DNA of 64,000 bases from Manihot esculenta (GCF_001659605.2 NC_035170.2:15080265-15144264), one strand, 5' to 3'; positions 36,951 to 48,508 are shown, counted from the stretch's first letter. Numbers and translations are program-made. The notes: a model not told the origin generated them from the sequence alone.

Positions 36951-37360
36951 TGCCCTGTCCATCCCTTTCTTGCATGTTTTGCTATGATTATTCCATGATA
37001 CTTTAGGGGGTTTTTGGGGAATAGTTTAGAGTTATGTTCATGTATGTTTGGTCCCTCATTTGAGTCCACCTGTGTAGGTTTAGACCCGAGGAACCGAGGA
37101 CCCCAGCAGTGAGTCTGTTGCCCCAGTGTCTGGTCAGAGCTATCCAGAGGTGAGTGGAATAACCTACTATGTTTTAAAGCAAATAATGTACTTTTTAGCA
37201 TGTTTCATGCATCATGAATGCCATGTGATGAATTAGGTTGCTTGCATTAGAATTCACGAATATGTTGCATTGCATATGTTAAATGTTGATGTGGATGAAT
37301 GTTGGATGATCCATAGCCCTCGATCTATGATATGACGATGTGATATGTACGGTATGGAAT

Positions 37361-37512
37361 GTAAGACCAGTGGGACCCATTCTACGTTCGCTGGCACTAT
37401 GTAAGGGAAAGACCAGGACCCATTCTACGTTCTGGCACAGTTGGACACTGTTATGTTATGATATGTAAGGGAAAGACCAGGACCCATTCTACGTTCTGGC
37501 ACAGTTGGACTA
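37361..37512 (+). repeat. 64-bp minisatellite of LTR G
   Basis: GGGAAAGACCAGGACCCATT starts at 37405 and 37469, with a diverged partial unit at about 37362. CCAGGACCC and the later TTCTGG recall the 56-bp unit of H in general layout but not in sequence. The 3' LTR copy is at about 45037-45190. Confidence 0.85.
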
Positions 37513-38131
37513 TGTAGAGGGCTATTGGTGACAAGTTCATCCTTGATGTGATTAGCTGTGATGTGATGCATTCCATGATCCATATGATTTAAATGTTTTT
37601 ATTATTCTGCTCACTGGGCTCTAGTAGCTCACCCCTCTCCCATTTCCCCAGGATTGCAGGTACAGGGTAGATCAGGAGGTTTACAAGAGTAATGAAGTAT
37701 GGTTTATGTAATAGATAGTGTGGACATGATAAATGTATTAATGTTATGTAAAAGTACAGTTTTAGTCATGTAATGATATTGAGGATTAGATATTGTGCTT
37801 GACATTGTGTATGAGGTATCCCTTTTATTACATGATCAAAAATGTTTTACAATGTTCATGGAAGCCAACTCATCTCATGTTGTATCGCCCGCTGGGGCAT
37901 TGATGAGATCCCACAGAGGGATCACGATTATGATTATGACTATGTACATGTATGTTCAGGTTGAGTTGGATGTTTGAAGGAAAAGTTTTAAATTTTTATG
38001 CATGTTGTTGATCATGTATGGGATTATACAGGTTTACAGGTTATATGTTAGGCTTGCTACGGGTCCCGGCGGCCTTAAGCCGATCTGGATCCTAGCGCCA
38101 GTAGCGGTTCGATTTTCGGGTCATTACAGAA

Positions 38132-38145
38132 TGGTATCAGAGCCC
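38132..38145 (+). other. Primer-binding site of element G
   Basis: TGGTATCAGAGCCC, three bases after the LTR, is the usual complement of the 3' end of plant initiator tRNA-Met, where minus-strand DNA synthesis starts. Confidence 0.9.
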
Positions 38146-38399
38146 TAGGTTCATAGGATCGGACCTAGAGTGTCGGGCTCATAGATGTTCTAGAAGGTCA
38201 AGCACAATAGGAAATATCATGTCCACTAGGATAGGATGTGGAGTCCTGTCTTGTATGATGATGTGAAATGCCATGATTATATACATGTGCATTGATGCTA
38301 TGATATGAATGATGTATATGTGATGAGGGTTCATGTGTGCCCACATGAACCATATGATGCTAATGTTTGTATGATGTGTACTGTTTTTCAGAAAATAGG

Positions 38400-41300
38400 A
38401 TGAGAGGAACCCGTCGATCGGCAAGATTGACTGGAGTACCACCTGAGGATGAGGGCACGAGCGTCCGTCCTCCTACATTGCCTAGGGCAATGTCTTGTAG
38501 AGCCAACAGAGAAAGTGTGTCAAGAGACCCTAGAAGGTCTTTTGATGCTAGCAGAAGGGGGACTGATAGAGGAGGAAGTTCTTCAGATGTGAGGGAGGTT
38601 ATGGAAGAGGATCAGTGGAGGGATGGGAACCTGGATGTGAGCATGGAGGAAGAAGGGACAGGGGAGTCTCAGGGAGGCGTTCAGGCCTCGGGGTATGGTT
38701 TTCCACCCCACTATCCACCCTTCCCACAGGGTTCAGGGTATCCGATGGGAGGCACGTCGGATTATTCCAGCTTTAACCCCTACCCTACCTACATGCCTTA
38801 TCCACCTTTCTATCCACCTTACACACAGTACCCAGCTTATCCACCCTCACCCTTCTATCCTAACCTGGCAAACCCCACCTCGGGGAATGCTGCACCCCCA
38901 CCTCCACCACCTACAGAACCAGCAGCCCCAGTTACTCAACCTCCTAGACCTAGCTCAGCTGGTGGGAGCAAGGTAAAGATGACAGATTACCTCAAGCTGG
39001 ATGCTCCCAAATACAAGTCAGGGGATGACCCCTTTGAGTACCTGAGAGTGGTGAAGACAATAACTGATGAGCTAGGGGCGGATGATAGCAGGGCCATTCA
39101 AATGGCAGGGTTCACTTTAAAGTGCAAGAAGGCACGGGAATGGTTCAAGTGTTATGTGGATCCGAGACTAGACGGTATGACATGGGAGGAATTTGCGAAT
39201 GAGTTCGCTGGATGGGCTTTTCCAGACAGTTCCAGAGAACTGAAGATGATTGAGTTTGAGCAACTGAGGCAGTCAGAGCACATGGGTGTAGAGGAGTTCA
39301 CAGATAAATTCTTGGAGCTATTGCCTTTTTCAGGGCAAGCTCTAGATACAGATACGAAGAAAGCCAAGAGATATGTTATGAAGCTGCATTCTAGGTACTC
39401 CTCGTTGATTCAGTCAGCTGAGAGAGAAAGTTTCCACACTGTGGTGGATATGGCTCGAAGGATGGAGGCGAGTGCTATAGTTGAGGGGTCAGTGAAGCAG
39501 TCAGTGACCCAGTCTTCAGGGGTTAAGACCCCAGGCAGAGGAGGACCAGGTTTCTCTTCTCAGAGCTCAAGTAAGAAGAGGTGGGATAACACCACCAAGA
39601 AGCCGAAGAAGAATAAGTTTTGGAATAAGTTGAAATCCGGTCTGGGATTTGGCGGTGGCTCGAGCTCAGGCTCAGATGGTACAGAATGCCAGAGATGTGG
39701 AAGACCGCACAGGGGAGTGTGTCGAGCTGGGACTAATACATGTTTCAGATGCGGACAGGAGGGACACATAGCTCGGGAGTGTCCTAGAGCACTTTTTATG
39801 GGCCAGCCCCAGCAGACAGCTTCTGGTAGTGTGGCACAGCCAGCGGCTCCAGCCACAACTCAGGGCAGTGGCAGAGGTAGAGGGAGAGGGGCAGCCTCTT
39901 CTTCTGGTTCCCGAGGTGAAGGTCCATCAGCTCCAGCCAGGATCTTCACCATGACTCAGCAGGAGGCTAACACATCCAACACCGTGGTGTCAGGTAATCT
40001 CGTCATTGGGTGTTCTGATGTGTATGCATTAATGGACCTGGGTGCATCTCATTCATTTATTGCTCCGAGAGCCGTTGAGAGGTTGGGTCTGATAGTCTCT
40101 GGGTTAGAGTGTCCCCTATGGGTCAGTGGACCCAAGTGTGACCCGTCAGTGGCAGTGTCAATCTGCCAGTACAGTCCAGTTTTTGTTGAGGGAAGATGCC
40201 TCTCCGCCGACCTTGTGGTTCTAGAGTTGACAGACTTTGACATCATTCTAGGGATGGATTGGCTATCTACCCATGGTGCTACCTTGGACTGCAGAGACAA
40301 GGTAGTCAAGTTCAGAGATCAGGACGGGTCAGAGGTCGTCTTCAGAGGAGACAAGAGGGGCACACCTAGAGGTCTGATATCAGCTCTTCAGGCTCGTAGG
40401 TTGCTTAGGAAGGGATGTCAGGGGTACTTAGCTCATGTGAGAGAACTAGTCAGTCAGGTCAGGGAGCCAGCCTCAGTGCCAGTTGTCAGAGAGTTTCAGG
40501 ATGTCTTTCCTGATGAGCTTCCAGGTTTACCACCTGCTAGGGAGATAGAGTTCGAGATAGAGTTGATGCCTGGAACTAGACCGATCTCTATCCCTCCCTA
40601 CAGGATGGCCCCAGCCGAGTTGAAGGAGTTGAAGGAGTTGAAAGAGCAGTTGCAAGAGCTGGTAGAGAAGGGCTTCATCCGACAGAGTACCTCACCTTGG
40701 GGTACTCCGGTCTTGTTTGTGAGGAAGAAGGATGGATCCCTTAGACTTTGTATCGACTACAGACAGTTGAACAAAGTCACTACCAAAAATAGGTACCCTC
40801 TGCCAAGGATCGATGATCTATTCGACCAGCTAGCAGGAGCGGGTTGTGTCCCCAAAATAGATCTAAGATCGGGGTACCATCAGCGAAGGATAAGGGATGA
40901 AGATGTGCCGAAGACAGCTTTCAGGACCAGATATGGGCATTTTGAGTTCCTTGTGATGCCGTTCGGGTTAACCAACGCCCCTGCAGCATTCATGGATCTC
41001 ATGAACAGAGTATTTAGCCAATACCTGGATCACTTTGTTATTGTCTTCATAGATGATATCTTAGTGTATTCTAGGAACGCAGAGGAGCATGCCCATCATC
41101 TGAGGTTGGTTCTGCAGACTTTGAGGGAACATGGCTTGTATGCCAAGTTCTCTAAATGTGAATTCTGGCTGAGGAGCATTTCATTCTTGGGGCATGTAGT
41201 GTCAGAGAATGATATAGAGGTAGACCCCAAGAAGACAGAAACTGTGGCTAACTGGCCTAGACCCACTTCAGTGACGGAGATCAGGAGTTTCTTGGGTTTG

Positions 41301-43382
41301 GTAGGTTACTACAGGAGGTTCGTTCAGGACTTCTCAAAGATAGCAGCTCCTCTGACCAGACTAACCAGGAAGAATCAGAAGTTTCTGTGGACCGACCAGT
41401 GCGAGGAGAGTTTTGAAGAGCTTAAAAAGAAGTTGACTTCAGCCCCAGTTTTAGCTCTGCCATCTAGTGATGAGGACTTTACAGTCTTTTGTGATGCATC
41501 CCGTGTGGGACTGGGTTGTGTACTAATGCAGAATGAGAGGGTGATCGCTTATGCTTCTAGGCAGCTGAAGAAGCATGAGTTGAATTACCCCACACATGAC
41601 CTGGAGATGGCAGCAGTAATCTTTGCACTCAAGATGTGGAGGCACTACCTCTATGGGGTTAAATGTGAGATCTTCACGGATCATAAGAGCCTACAGTACA
41701 TCTTGAGTCAAAGAGATTTGAACTTGAGACAGAGAAGATGGGTGGAGCTGCTGAGTGACTATGATTGCAAGATTCAGTATCATCCGGGTAAGGCGAATGT
41801 TGTGGCAGATGCCTTAAGCCGGAAATCACTCGGTAGTTTATCCCACATATCGGCAGAGAGGAGGCCAGTAGTGAAGGAGTTTTATAAGCTCATTGAGGAA
41901 GGTCTTCAGATGGAGTTGTCTGGTACAGGTGCCTTGGTGGCCCAAATGAGAGTGGCACCCGTGTTTCTGGAGCAGGTGGCTCAGAAAGAGCATGAGGACC
42001 CGGAGTTAGTGAAGATTGCCAAGACTGTTCAGTCAGGCAATGATAGTGAGTTCAGATTCGACAGCAAGGGGATCCTCCGCTATGGGAGCAGACTATGTGT
42101 ACCAGATGACATTGGGCTAAAAGGAGACATTATGAGAGAGGCTCATAATGCAAGATACAGCATTCACCCCGGGGCCACCAAGATGTATCAAGATCTAAAA
42201 AAGGTTTATTGGTGGCCAGCTATGAAGAAAGAAGTGGCACAGTTTGTGTTAGCCTGCGAAGTGTGTCAGAGGGTGAAGCTGGAACATCAGAAGCCGGCGC
42301 TTAACCCGCTACCTATTCCAGAATGGAAATGGGAAAATATAGCTATGGACTTCGTAGTGGGGTTACCGGCGGCGTCCAACAGAGTGGACTCCATATGGGT
42401 GATTGTGGACAGACTCACCAAATCTGCTCACTTCATTCCTGTCAGGAGTGGCTACTCTGTGGACAAGTTGGCGCAGGTGTATGTGGATGAGATCGTCAGG
42501 CTGCATGGGGTTCCTATTTCGATAGTCTCAGATAGAGGGCCCCAGTTCACCTCCAGGTTTTGGCGGAGTCTGCAGAATGCCATGGGTACCAGGTTGGATT
42601 TCAGTACTGTCTTCCACCCACAGACAGACGGACAGTCAGAAAGGACCATCCAGACCATAGAGGATATGCTCAGAATGTGTGTGCTGGACTTTGGCGGTTC
42701 TTGGAGGCAGCATCTACCTTTGGTGGAGTTTGCCTACAATAACAGCCATCATGCTAGCATCGGGATGGCTCCATATGAAGCTTTATATGGAAGGAAGTGC
42801 AGATCACCTGTTTGCTGGGAAGAGGTTGGAGAAAAGGCCTTGGCAGGGCCTGAGCTAGTAGAGATTACCAGCAGGGTAGTACCCATAATCAGAGAAAGAA
42901 TCAAGACTGCTGCAAGCAGGCAGAAGAGTTATGCAGACGTCCGCAGAAGGCAGTTAGAGTTTCAAAAGGGGGATCTGGTATTGCTCAAGGTGTCTCCTAT
43001 GAAAGGGGTGGTTCGCTTTGGGAAGAAAGGTAAACTAGCCCCACGATACATCGGACCCTTTGAAGTCTTGCAAAAGATTGGGAATATGTCATACAAGCTA
43101 GATTTACCTGCTTCAATGGGAAGAATCCATCCGGTTTTCCATGTTTCAACGTTGAGGAAGTTTGTGTCAGATCCGAGCAAGGTTCTTAGTGAGCCTGATG
43201 TGGAGGTCCAAGAGGACCTCACCTATGTTGAACAGCCAGTACTGATCATAGACACCCAGATCAGAAAGTTAAGAAACAAGGAAATCCCGATGGTGAAAGT
43301 CCTGTGGAACCACCACAATTTGGAGGAATGCACTTGGAAGACACGGGAGTCTATGCTCCAGCAGTACCCTCATCTCTTTTAA
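38400..43382 (+). CDS. Gag-pol polyprotein of element G (Tekay/Del chromovirus), open frame
   Basis: An ATG at 38400 (MRGTRRSAR, also the start in D and E) opens 1660 codons without a stop. Gag core is about 170-330, followed by CCHC knuckle [14 protein letters not shown] (about 448-461). The protease block [11 protein letters not shown] has Asp546 followed by Leu, where D and E have Pro. RT carries [12 protein letters not shown] and FIDD with Asp885-886. The block reads CVPKIDL and HQRRI (residues 816-830), where E has CFSKIDL and HQLRI. RNase H has Asp1032 and Asp1094. Integrase has zinc Cys1286/Cys1289 and the D1317, D1378, E1414 triad with exact D35E spacing. A chromodomain-like tail (about 1600-1660) ends in QQYPHLF. 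Relative to E there is an extra LKE triplet ([10 protein letters not shown]) and two residues fewer before LNPLPIPEW. The frame is intact, but activity is doubtful because of the substitutions. Confidence 0.95.
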   Translation: MRGTRRSARLTGVPPEDEGTSVRPPTLPRAMSCRANRESVSRDPRRSFDASRRGTDRGGSSSDVREVMEEDQWRDGNLDVSMEEEGTGESQGGVQASGYGFPPHYPPFPQGSGYPMGGTSDYSSFNPYPTYMPYPPFYPPYTQYPAYPPSPFYPNLANPTSGNAAPPPPPPTEPAAPVTQPPRPSSAGGSKVKMTDYLKLDAPKYKSGDDPFEYLRVVKTITDELGADDSRAIQMAGFTLKCKKAREWFKCYVDPRLDGMTWEEFANEFAGWAFPDSSRELKMIEFEQLRQSEHMGVEEFTDKFLELLPFSGQALDTDTKKAKRYVMKLHSRYSSLIQSAERESFHTVVDMARRMEASAIVEGSVKQSVTQSSGVKTPGRGGPGFSSQSSSKKRWDNTTKKPKKNKFWNKLKSGLGFGGGSSSGSDGTECQRCGRPHRGVCRAGTNTCFRCGQEGHIARECPRALFMGQPQQTASGSVAQPAAPATTQGSGRGRGRGAASSSGSRGEGPSAPARIFTMTQQEANTSNTVVSGNLVIGCSDVYALMDLGASHSFIAPRAVERLGLIVSGLECPLWVSGPKCDPSVAVSICQYSPVFVEGRCLSADLVVLELTDFDIILGMDWLSTHGATLDCRDKVVKFRDQDGSEVVFRGDKRGTPRGLISALQARRLLRKGCQGYLAHVRELVSQVREPASVPVVREFQDVFPDELPGLPPAREIEFEIELMPGTRPISIPPYRMAPAELKELKELKEQLQELVEKGFIRQSTSPWGTPVLFVRKKDGSLRLCIDYRQLNKVTTKNRYPLPRIDDLFDQLAGAGCVPKIDLRSGYHQRRIRDEDVPKTAFRTRYGHFEFLVMPFGLTNAPAAFMDLMNRVFSQYLDHFVIVFIDDILVYSRNAEEHAHHLRLVLQTLREHGLYAKFSKCEFWLRSISFLGHVVSENDIEVDPKKTETVANWPRPTSVTEIRSFLGLVGYYRRFVQDFSKIAAPLTRLTRKNQKFLWTDQCEESFEELKKKLTSAPVLALPSSDEDFTVFCDASRVGLGCVLMQNERVIAYASRQLKKHELNYPTHDLEMAAVIFALKMWRHYLYGVKCEIFTDHKSLQYILSQRDLNLRQRRWVELLSDYDCKIQYHPGKANVVADALSRKSLGSLSHISAERRPVVKEFYKLIEEGLQMELSGTGALVAQMRVAPVFLEQVAQKEHEDPELVKIAKTVQSGNDSEFRFDSKGILRYGSRLCVPDDIGLKGDIMREAHNARYSIHPGATKMYQDLKKVYWWPAMKKEVAQFVLACEVCQRVKLEHQKPALNPLPIPEWKWENIAMDFVVGLPAASNRVDSIWVIVDRLTKSAHFIPVRSGYSVDKLAQVYVDEIVRLHGVPISIVSDRGPQFTSRFWRSLQNAMGTRLDFSTVFHPQTDGQSERTIQTIEDMLRMCVLDFGGSWRQHLPLVEFAYNNSHHASIGMAPYEALYGRKCRSPVCWEEVGEKALAGPELVEITSRVVPIIRERIKTAASRQKSYADVRRRQLEFQKGDLVLLKVSPMKGVVRFGKKGKLAPRYIGPFEVLQKIGNMSYKLDLPASMGRIHPVFHVSTLRKFVSDPSKVLSEPDVEVQEDLTYVEQPVLIIDTQIRKLRNKEIPMVKVLWNHHNLEECTWKTRESMLQQYPHLF

Positions 43383-43454
43383 GGTTAGATCCTTATGTGT
43401 TTATGTGCTATGTATGTATGTTATGTTTTATGCCTTGCTATGTGTACTAGTTGA

Positions 43455-43492
43455 GGGACATTCGGGGACGAATGTTCTTAAGGGGGGGAGAA
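43455..43492 (+). other. Stem-loop and polypurine tract of element G
   Basis: ACATTCG-GGGA-CGAATGT forms a stem-loop at about 43458-43475, followed by TTAAGGGGGGGAGAA against the 3' LTR. The purine run is the plus-strand primer. The stem-loop is shared with D (19955-19976) and E (28553-28574). Confidence 0.8.
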
Positions 43493-45803
43493 TGTAATAC
43501 CCGGCTAGACTCCGGTATCGGAATTCCTACCGTCCGGTGGAATCTCGGATGTCGGAAGCCTCTAGTAGGGTAGAAACATGTTTTGATAAAATGTTTTAAG
43601 GTATTTCATGGTTTTAAGTAAAATGGAAATGAGTTTTTGCATTAAAACAACCTTGAAGGAAAACTCAGGTTCGGCCGCCGAACCTCAAGTTCGGCCGCCG
43701 AACATGCATGCCTTCGGGAGCGCCTTTAGGCCCCCGAAAGCATAAGTGAGGAAAAGTCCAGGTTCGGCCGCCGAACCTCAAGTTCAGCCGCCGAACATGG
43801 CATGCATGCGGAGGCACGTTCGGCCCCCGAACGTGGCCTGGCCAACCACTATAAAAGGGTCCCTTAGCCGAAAACGGGCGAGCTTTTTCTCCATTTCCGG
43901 CCAAGGTGAGTTCTCCGCCACCCTCACCGATCTTGAGTCTTTTCCTTCAGATCTTTCAAGTTTTTCACTTGTTTTAACTTCGTTTTGAAGATTTGAGCTT
44001 TTGAGCAAAGTTTTGGAGCTTTGAGGTTCAAGAACTCGAATCTCTTCCAACTCCAAGTTAGATCGCCTCCACCCTCGATCTTCAAGAGGTAAGAGTCGAT
44101 CTCTAGCTTACATTATGTTTTAAACAAGTTTTATGCAAGTTCATGAGGGTAGAATGCATGTTTAGGTCATAGTTATGTTTATGGGTTTTTGGTGTGATTT
44201 TTGAACAATGTGAGTTGCTTGTGTGTTGTAGTTGGGGTTTTTGATGGTTTGATGCCCCTAGGAACTTGTATGTTTGCTTGTGTATGCTTGGGAATGTTGT
44301 AGAATAGGTTTATGCATGTTTGGATGAGATTGGAGGCACAAATACATAAGGGAGCGGAGTTTCTGCCATTCTGGGCGAAACCAGGTTCGGCAGCCGAAGG
44401 AACTTTCGATCGCCGAACATGTTTGTGGAGGCAGCCTTCGGCTGCCGAAGCTTGCCCCCGAAAGGAGACTTTCGTCTCCATCTGGGACTTTCGGCCGCCG
44501 AAGGTGCCGCCGAACATGCATGAGTTTCGCCTCTGTCTGGGAGTTTCGGCCGCCGAAGGTGCCGCTGAACCTGCCTGACTTTCGGCTCTGGAGGGACTTT
44601 CGGCCGCCGAACCTGCCGCCGAAAGTGCCCTGTCCATCCCTTTCTTGCATGTTTTGCTATGATTATTCCATGATGCTTTAGGGGGTTTTTGGGGAATAGT
44701 TTAGAGTTATGTTCATGTATGTTTGGTCCCTCATTTGAGTCCACCTGTGTAGGTTCGGACCCGAGAAACCGAGGACCCCAGCAGTGAGTCTGTTGCCCCA
44801 GTGTCTGGTCAGAGCTATCCAGAGGTGAGTGGAATAACCTACTATGTTTTAAAGCAAATAATGTACTTTTTAGCATGTTTCATGCATCATGAATGCCATG
44901 TGATGAATTAGGTTGCTTGCATTAGAATTCACGAATATGTTGCATTGCATATGTTAAATGTTGATGTGGATGAATGTTGGATGATCCATAGCCCTCGATC
45001 TATGATATGACGATGTGATATGTACGGTATGGAATGTAAGACCAGTGGGACCCATTCTACGTTCACTGGCACTATGTAAGGGAAAGACCAGGACCCATTC
45101 TACGTTCTGGCACAGTTGGACACTGTTATGTTATGATATGTAAGGGAAAGACCAGGACCCATTCTACGTTCTGGCACAGTTGGACTATGTAGAGGGCTAT
45201 TGGTGACAAGTTCATCCTTGATGTGATTAGCTGTGATGTGATGCATTCCATGATCCATATGATTTAAATGTTTTTATTATTCTGCTCACTGGGCTCTAGT
45301 AGCTCACCGCTCTCCCATTTCCCCAGGATTGTAGGTACAGGGTAGATCAGGAGGTTTACAAGAGTAATGAAGTATGGTTTATGTAATAGATAGTGTGGAC
45401 ATGATAAATGTATTAATGTTATGTAAAAGTACAGTTTCAGTCATGTAATGATATTGAGGATTAGATATTGTGCTTGACATTGTGTATGAGGTATCCCTTT
45501 TATTACATGATCAAAAATATTTTACAATGTTCATGGAAGCCAACTCATCTCATGTTGTATCGCCCGCTGGGGCATTGATGAGATCCCACAGAGGGATCAC
45601 GATTATGATTATGACTATGTACATGTATGTTCAGGTTGAGTTGGATGTTTGAAGGAAAAGTTTTAAATTTTTATGCATGTTGTTGATCATGTATGGGATT
45701 ATACAGGTTTACAGGTTATATGTTAGGCTTGCTACGGGTCCCGGCGGCCTTAAGCCGATCTGGATCCTAGCGCCGGTAGCAATCCGATTTTCGGGTCGTT
45801 ACA
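43493..45803 (+). repeat. 3' LTR of element G
   Basis: It starts TGTAATACCCGG and ends GGGTCGTTACA, collinear with the 5' LTR. It includes TATAAAAG 43850-43857, arrays 43667-43836 and 44387-44627, and the minisatellite near 45037-45190. Visible differences from the 5' LTR cluster at CpG-rich dyads, for example TTCGATCGCCGAA for TTCGGCCGCCGAA at about 44405. Confidence 0.95.
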
Positions 45804-46185
45804 CTCTGTTTGATCTACATGACATTGCCCTAGGCAATGCAGGAGGACGGGCGCTCGTGCCCTCATCCTCAGGTGGTACTCCAGTCCATCTTGCAGATCG
45901 ACGGGTTCCTCTCATCCTGTTTTCTGAAAAACAGAACACAATACACAAACATTAGCATCATATGGCTCATGTGGAAACACATGAACCCGCATCACATATA
46001 TATCATTCATATCATAGCATCAATGCACATGTATATAATCATGGCATTTCACATCATCATACAAAACAGGACTCAACATCCTATCCTAGTGGACATGATC
46101 TTCCTATTGTGCTTGACCTTCTAGAACATCTATGAGCCCGACACTCTAGGTCCGATCCTATGAACCTAGGGCTCTGATACCATTC
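45804..46185 (-). pseudogene. Element E gag start, leader and primer-binding site
   Basis: Minus-strand ATG at 45913-45915 starts MRGTRRSAR as in G and D. The frame is cut at 45808 by the G target duplication CTCTG and resumes at 35811. Upstream are the leader and TGGTATCAGAGCCC next to the 5' LTR. The leader contains a TTTTCAG acceptor-like motif just before the ATG, as in G. Confidence 0.88.
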
Positions 46186-48508
46186 TGTAACGACCCGAAA
46201 ATCGGCCCGCTACCGGCGCTAGGATCCAGGTCGGCTTAAGGCCGCCGGGACCCGTAGCAAGCCTAACATACATCCTATGAACCTGCTTAATCCCATACAT
46301 GATCGACAACATACATAAAAATTAAAACTTTTCTTTCATACATTCTATCATACACCAAACTCAACCTGTGCATGCACTGAACATAGTCATAATCATAAGC
46401 ATTGACCCCTCTGTGGGATATCATCAATGCCCCAATGGGCGATACAACACATGTTGAGTTGGTTTACATAAACATCACAAAACATCTAAGATCATGTATA
46501 AAAAGGGATACCCTACATATTGGGTCAAGCACAATCTCTAATCCTCAATATCATTACATACATTACTATTCATAACTTTACATCGTTTTACAATTTATCA
46601 TGTCCACACTCTATCTATTACATACACATGACTTCATTACTCTTGCGGACCTCCTGGTCTACCCTGTACCTGCAAACCTGGGGAATTAGGGAGAGGGGTG
46701 AGCTACTAGAGCCCAGTGAGCAGAATAATAAAACATTCAAAACATATGATAACATGGAATGCATCACAACACAGCTAATCACATCAAGGATGAAGTTGTC
46801 ACCAATAGTCCTCTACATAGTCCAACTGTGCCAGAACGTAGAATGGGTCCTGGTCTTTCTCTTACATGGCATAACATAACATTCCAATGTGCCAGAACGT
46901 AGAATGGGTCCTGGTCTTTCTCTTACATAGTGCCAGCGAACGTAGAATGGGTCCCACTGGTCTTACATTCCGTACCGTACATATCACATCGTCACATCAT
47001 AGATCGAGGGCTATGGATCATCCAACATTCATCCACAACAACAACAGTAGAGTATGCAATGCAACATATTCGTGAATTCTAATGCAACAACCTAGTATAT
47101 CTCATGGCATTAATGATGCGTGAATCATGCTAAAATGTCCATTTATTTGCTTTAAAAACGTAATGAGTTATTCCACTCACCTCTGGATAGCTCTGACCAG
47201 ACACTGGAGTAGCTGACTCACTGCTGGGGTCCTCGGTTCCTCGGGTCCGAACCTACACATGTGGACTCAAATGAGGGACCAAACAACTAGAACATAACTC
47301 TAAAAACATCCCCCAAAAACCCTCTAAAACACCTCAAAACATCCAAGAAAAAACATGTAAAGGAAGGCTGAACAGGGCACTTTCGGCGGCAGGTTTGGCG
47401 GCCGAAAGTCCCTCCAGAGCCGAAAGTCAGGCAGGTTCGGCGGCACCTTCAGCGGCCGAAACTCCCAGACAGAGACGAAACTCATGCATGTTCGGCGGCA
47501 CTTTTGGCGGCCGAAACTGCCCTCCAGAGACGAAAGTCCTCTTTCGGGGGCAGGCTTCAGCAGCCGAAGGCTGCCTCCACAAGTGGGTTCGGCGGCCGAA
47601 AGTTCCTTCGGCGGCCGAACCTGAGTTTCTCCAAAATGGCAGAAACTCAGCACCAACATGCACAAATGCCTCCCAAACTTTTCAAACATGCATAAACCTA
47701 TTCTACAACACTCCCAATCATACACAAACAAGCATACAAGCTCCTAGGGGCTTCAAACCATCAAAAACCCCAACTACAACACATCAAACAACTCACATTG
47801 TTCAAAAACATAACATGAACCCATAAACCTAACCATAAGCTAAACATGCATTCTACCCCATAGATCTACTTAAAACTTACTTAAAACATGCCATAAGCTC
47901 AAGATCGACCCTTACCTCTTGAAGATCGAGAGGTGAACGACCTTAGCTCGAAAAATGGGAGAGAGAGAGTTCCTTGAACCTCCAAGCTCCAAAACTTGCT
48001 CAAAATCTTCAAAACAAGGATAAAACTAATGAAAATCGAGAAAGATTTGAAGGAAAGAACTCAAAACCGGCAAGGGATGGCGGAGAGCTCACCTTGGCCG
48101 AAAATGGGGAGAAAAACTCGCCCGTTTTCGGCTAAGGGACCCCTTTATAGGTGGCTGGTTAGACCATGTTCGGGAGCCGAAAGTGCCTCCGCATGCATGC
48201 CATGTTCGGCGGCTGAACATAAGGTTCGGCGGCCGAACCTGGTTTCCCTCACTTATGCTTTCGGGGGCCTAAGGCACTCCCCGAAGTGCATGCATTTTCG
48301 GCGGCCGAACTTGAGGTTCGGCGGCCGAACCTGAGTTTTCCTCCAAGGTTGTTTTCATGCAAAAAAACTCATTTCCTTTTTACTTAAAATCATGAAATAC
48401 ATTAAAACATTTTATGAAAATATGTTTCTACCCTACTAGAGGCTTCCGACATCCGAGATTCCACCGAACGGTAGGAATTCCGATACCGGAGTCTAGCCGG
48501 GTATTATA
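46186..48508 (-). repeat. 5' LTR of element E
   Basis: 2323 bp, same subfamily as G, shown by the GACCAGGACCCATTCTACGTTCTGG-type minisatellite (split here at about 46828-46960). It is uninterrupted and therefore shows the pre-insertion sequence for F at about 48011-48025. Its outer terminus has lost the TG/CA end by one substitution. Confidence 0.93.

Larger units (their letters stand above)
36229..37651 (+). promoter_or_regulatory. Candidate spliced leader in LTR G
   Basis: Strong donor-like sites are AAG|GTGAGT (36230), GAG|GTAAGAG (36414) and GAG|GTGAGTGG (37150). Acceptor-like sites are CCTTCAG (to 36275), CACCTGTGTAG (to 37077) and CCCATTTCCCCAG (to 37651). A plausible model has introns 36414-37077 and 37150-37651 around a 72-base exon 37078-37149. 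The same motifs occur at corresponding places in B, D, E and H. There is no transcript evidence. Confidence 0.4.
35817..38128 (+). repeat. 5' LTR of element G
   Basis: It runs TGTAATACTCGG to GGGTCATTACA. Order: short U3 of about 360 bases with dyad array 35991-36160, TATAAAAG 36174-36181, presumed transcription start near 36200, second array 36711-36950, and 64-bp minisatellite near 37361-37510. Almost 1.9 kb of the LTR lies downstream of the TATA box. Confidence 0.95.
35817..45803 (+). mobile_element. Element G: complete Tekay/Del chromovirus with open gag-pol
   Basis: The 5' LTR is 35817-38128 (2312 bp), PBS 38132-38145, gag-pol 38400-43382, polypurine tract 43480-43492 and 3' LTR 43493-45803 (2311 bp). 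Perfect target duplication CTCTG lies at 35812-35816 and 45804-45808. I count about 25 differences between the LTRs by eye, mostly C/T and G/A, so roughly 1 percent. It is therefore the youngest complete element in the window and sits in gag of E in the opposite orientation. Confidence 0.96.
24567..48508 (-). mobile_element. Element E: Tekay/Del chromovirus, minus strand, hit by F, H and G
   Basis: The 3' LTR is 24567-28537 (with F inside), the internal region is 28538-46185 (with H and G inside), and the 5' LTR is 46186-48508. A perfect target duplication GTTAG lies at 24562-24566 and 48509-48513, within gag of D. Corrected LTR lengths are about 2321 and 2323 bp. The primer-binding site TGGTATCAGAGCCC (minus) is at about 46169-46182. 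The outer end of the 5' LTR reads TATAATACCCGG on the minus strand, where TGTAATACCCGG is expected, so one terminal base has mutated since insertion. Confidence 0.93.

Noticed and set aside
36504..36975. Long overlapping open frames on both strands (repeats of FGGRKS, SAAEPS, RRPKVP)
   Set aside because: They arise from the GC-rich dyad array in every LTR copy, on both strands and in several frames, without any domain. The same applies at 9682-10060, 18858-19242, 25703-26110, 27664-27954, 32094-32564, 44179-44876, 47324-47826 and 50228-50702.
38695..38976. Open frames overlapping gag-pol of G in other frames (also 39152-39367, 39560-39856, 40049-40309, 42962-43222)
   Set aside because: They come from codon bias of the real frame. 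They recur in D and E at the same places only because the gag-pol sequence is shared.
35817..45803. Endogenous pararetrovirus or another virus
   Set aside because: The order protease-RT-RNase H-integrase-chromodomain with LTRs, PBS and 5-bp duplications is that of a Ty3/gypsy retrotransposon. No envelope-like, movement or coat protein was seen.
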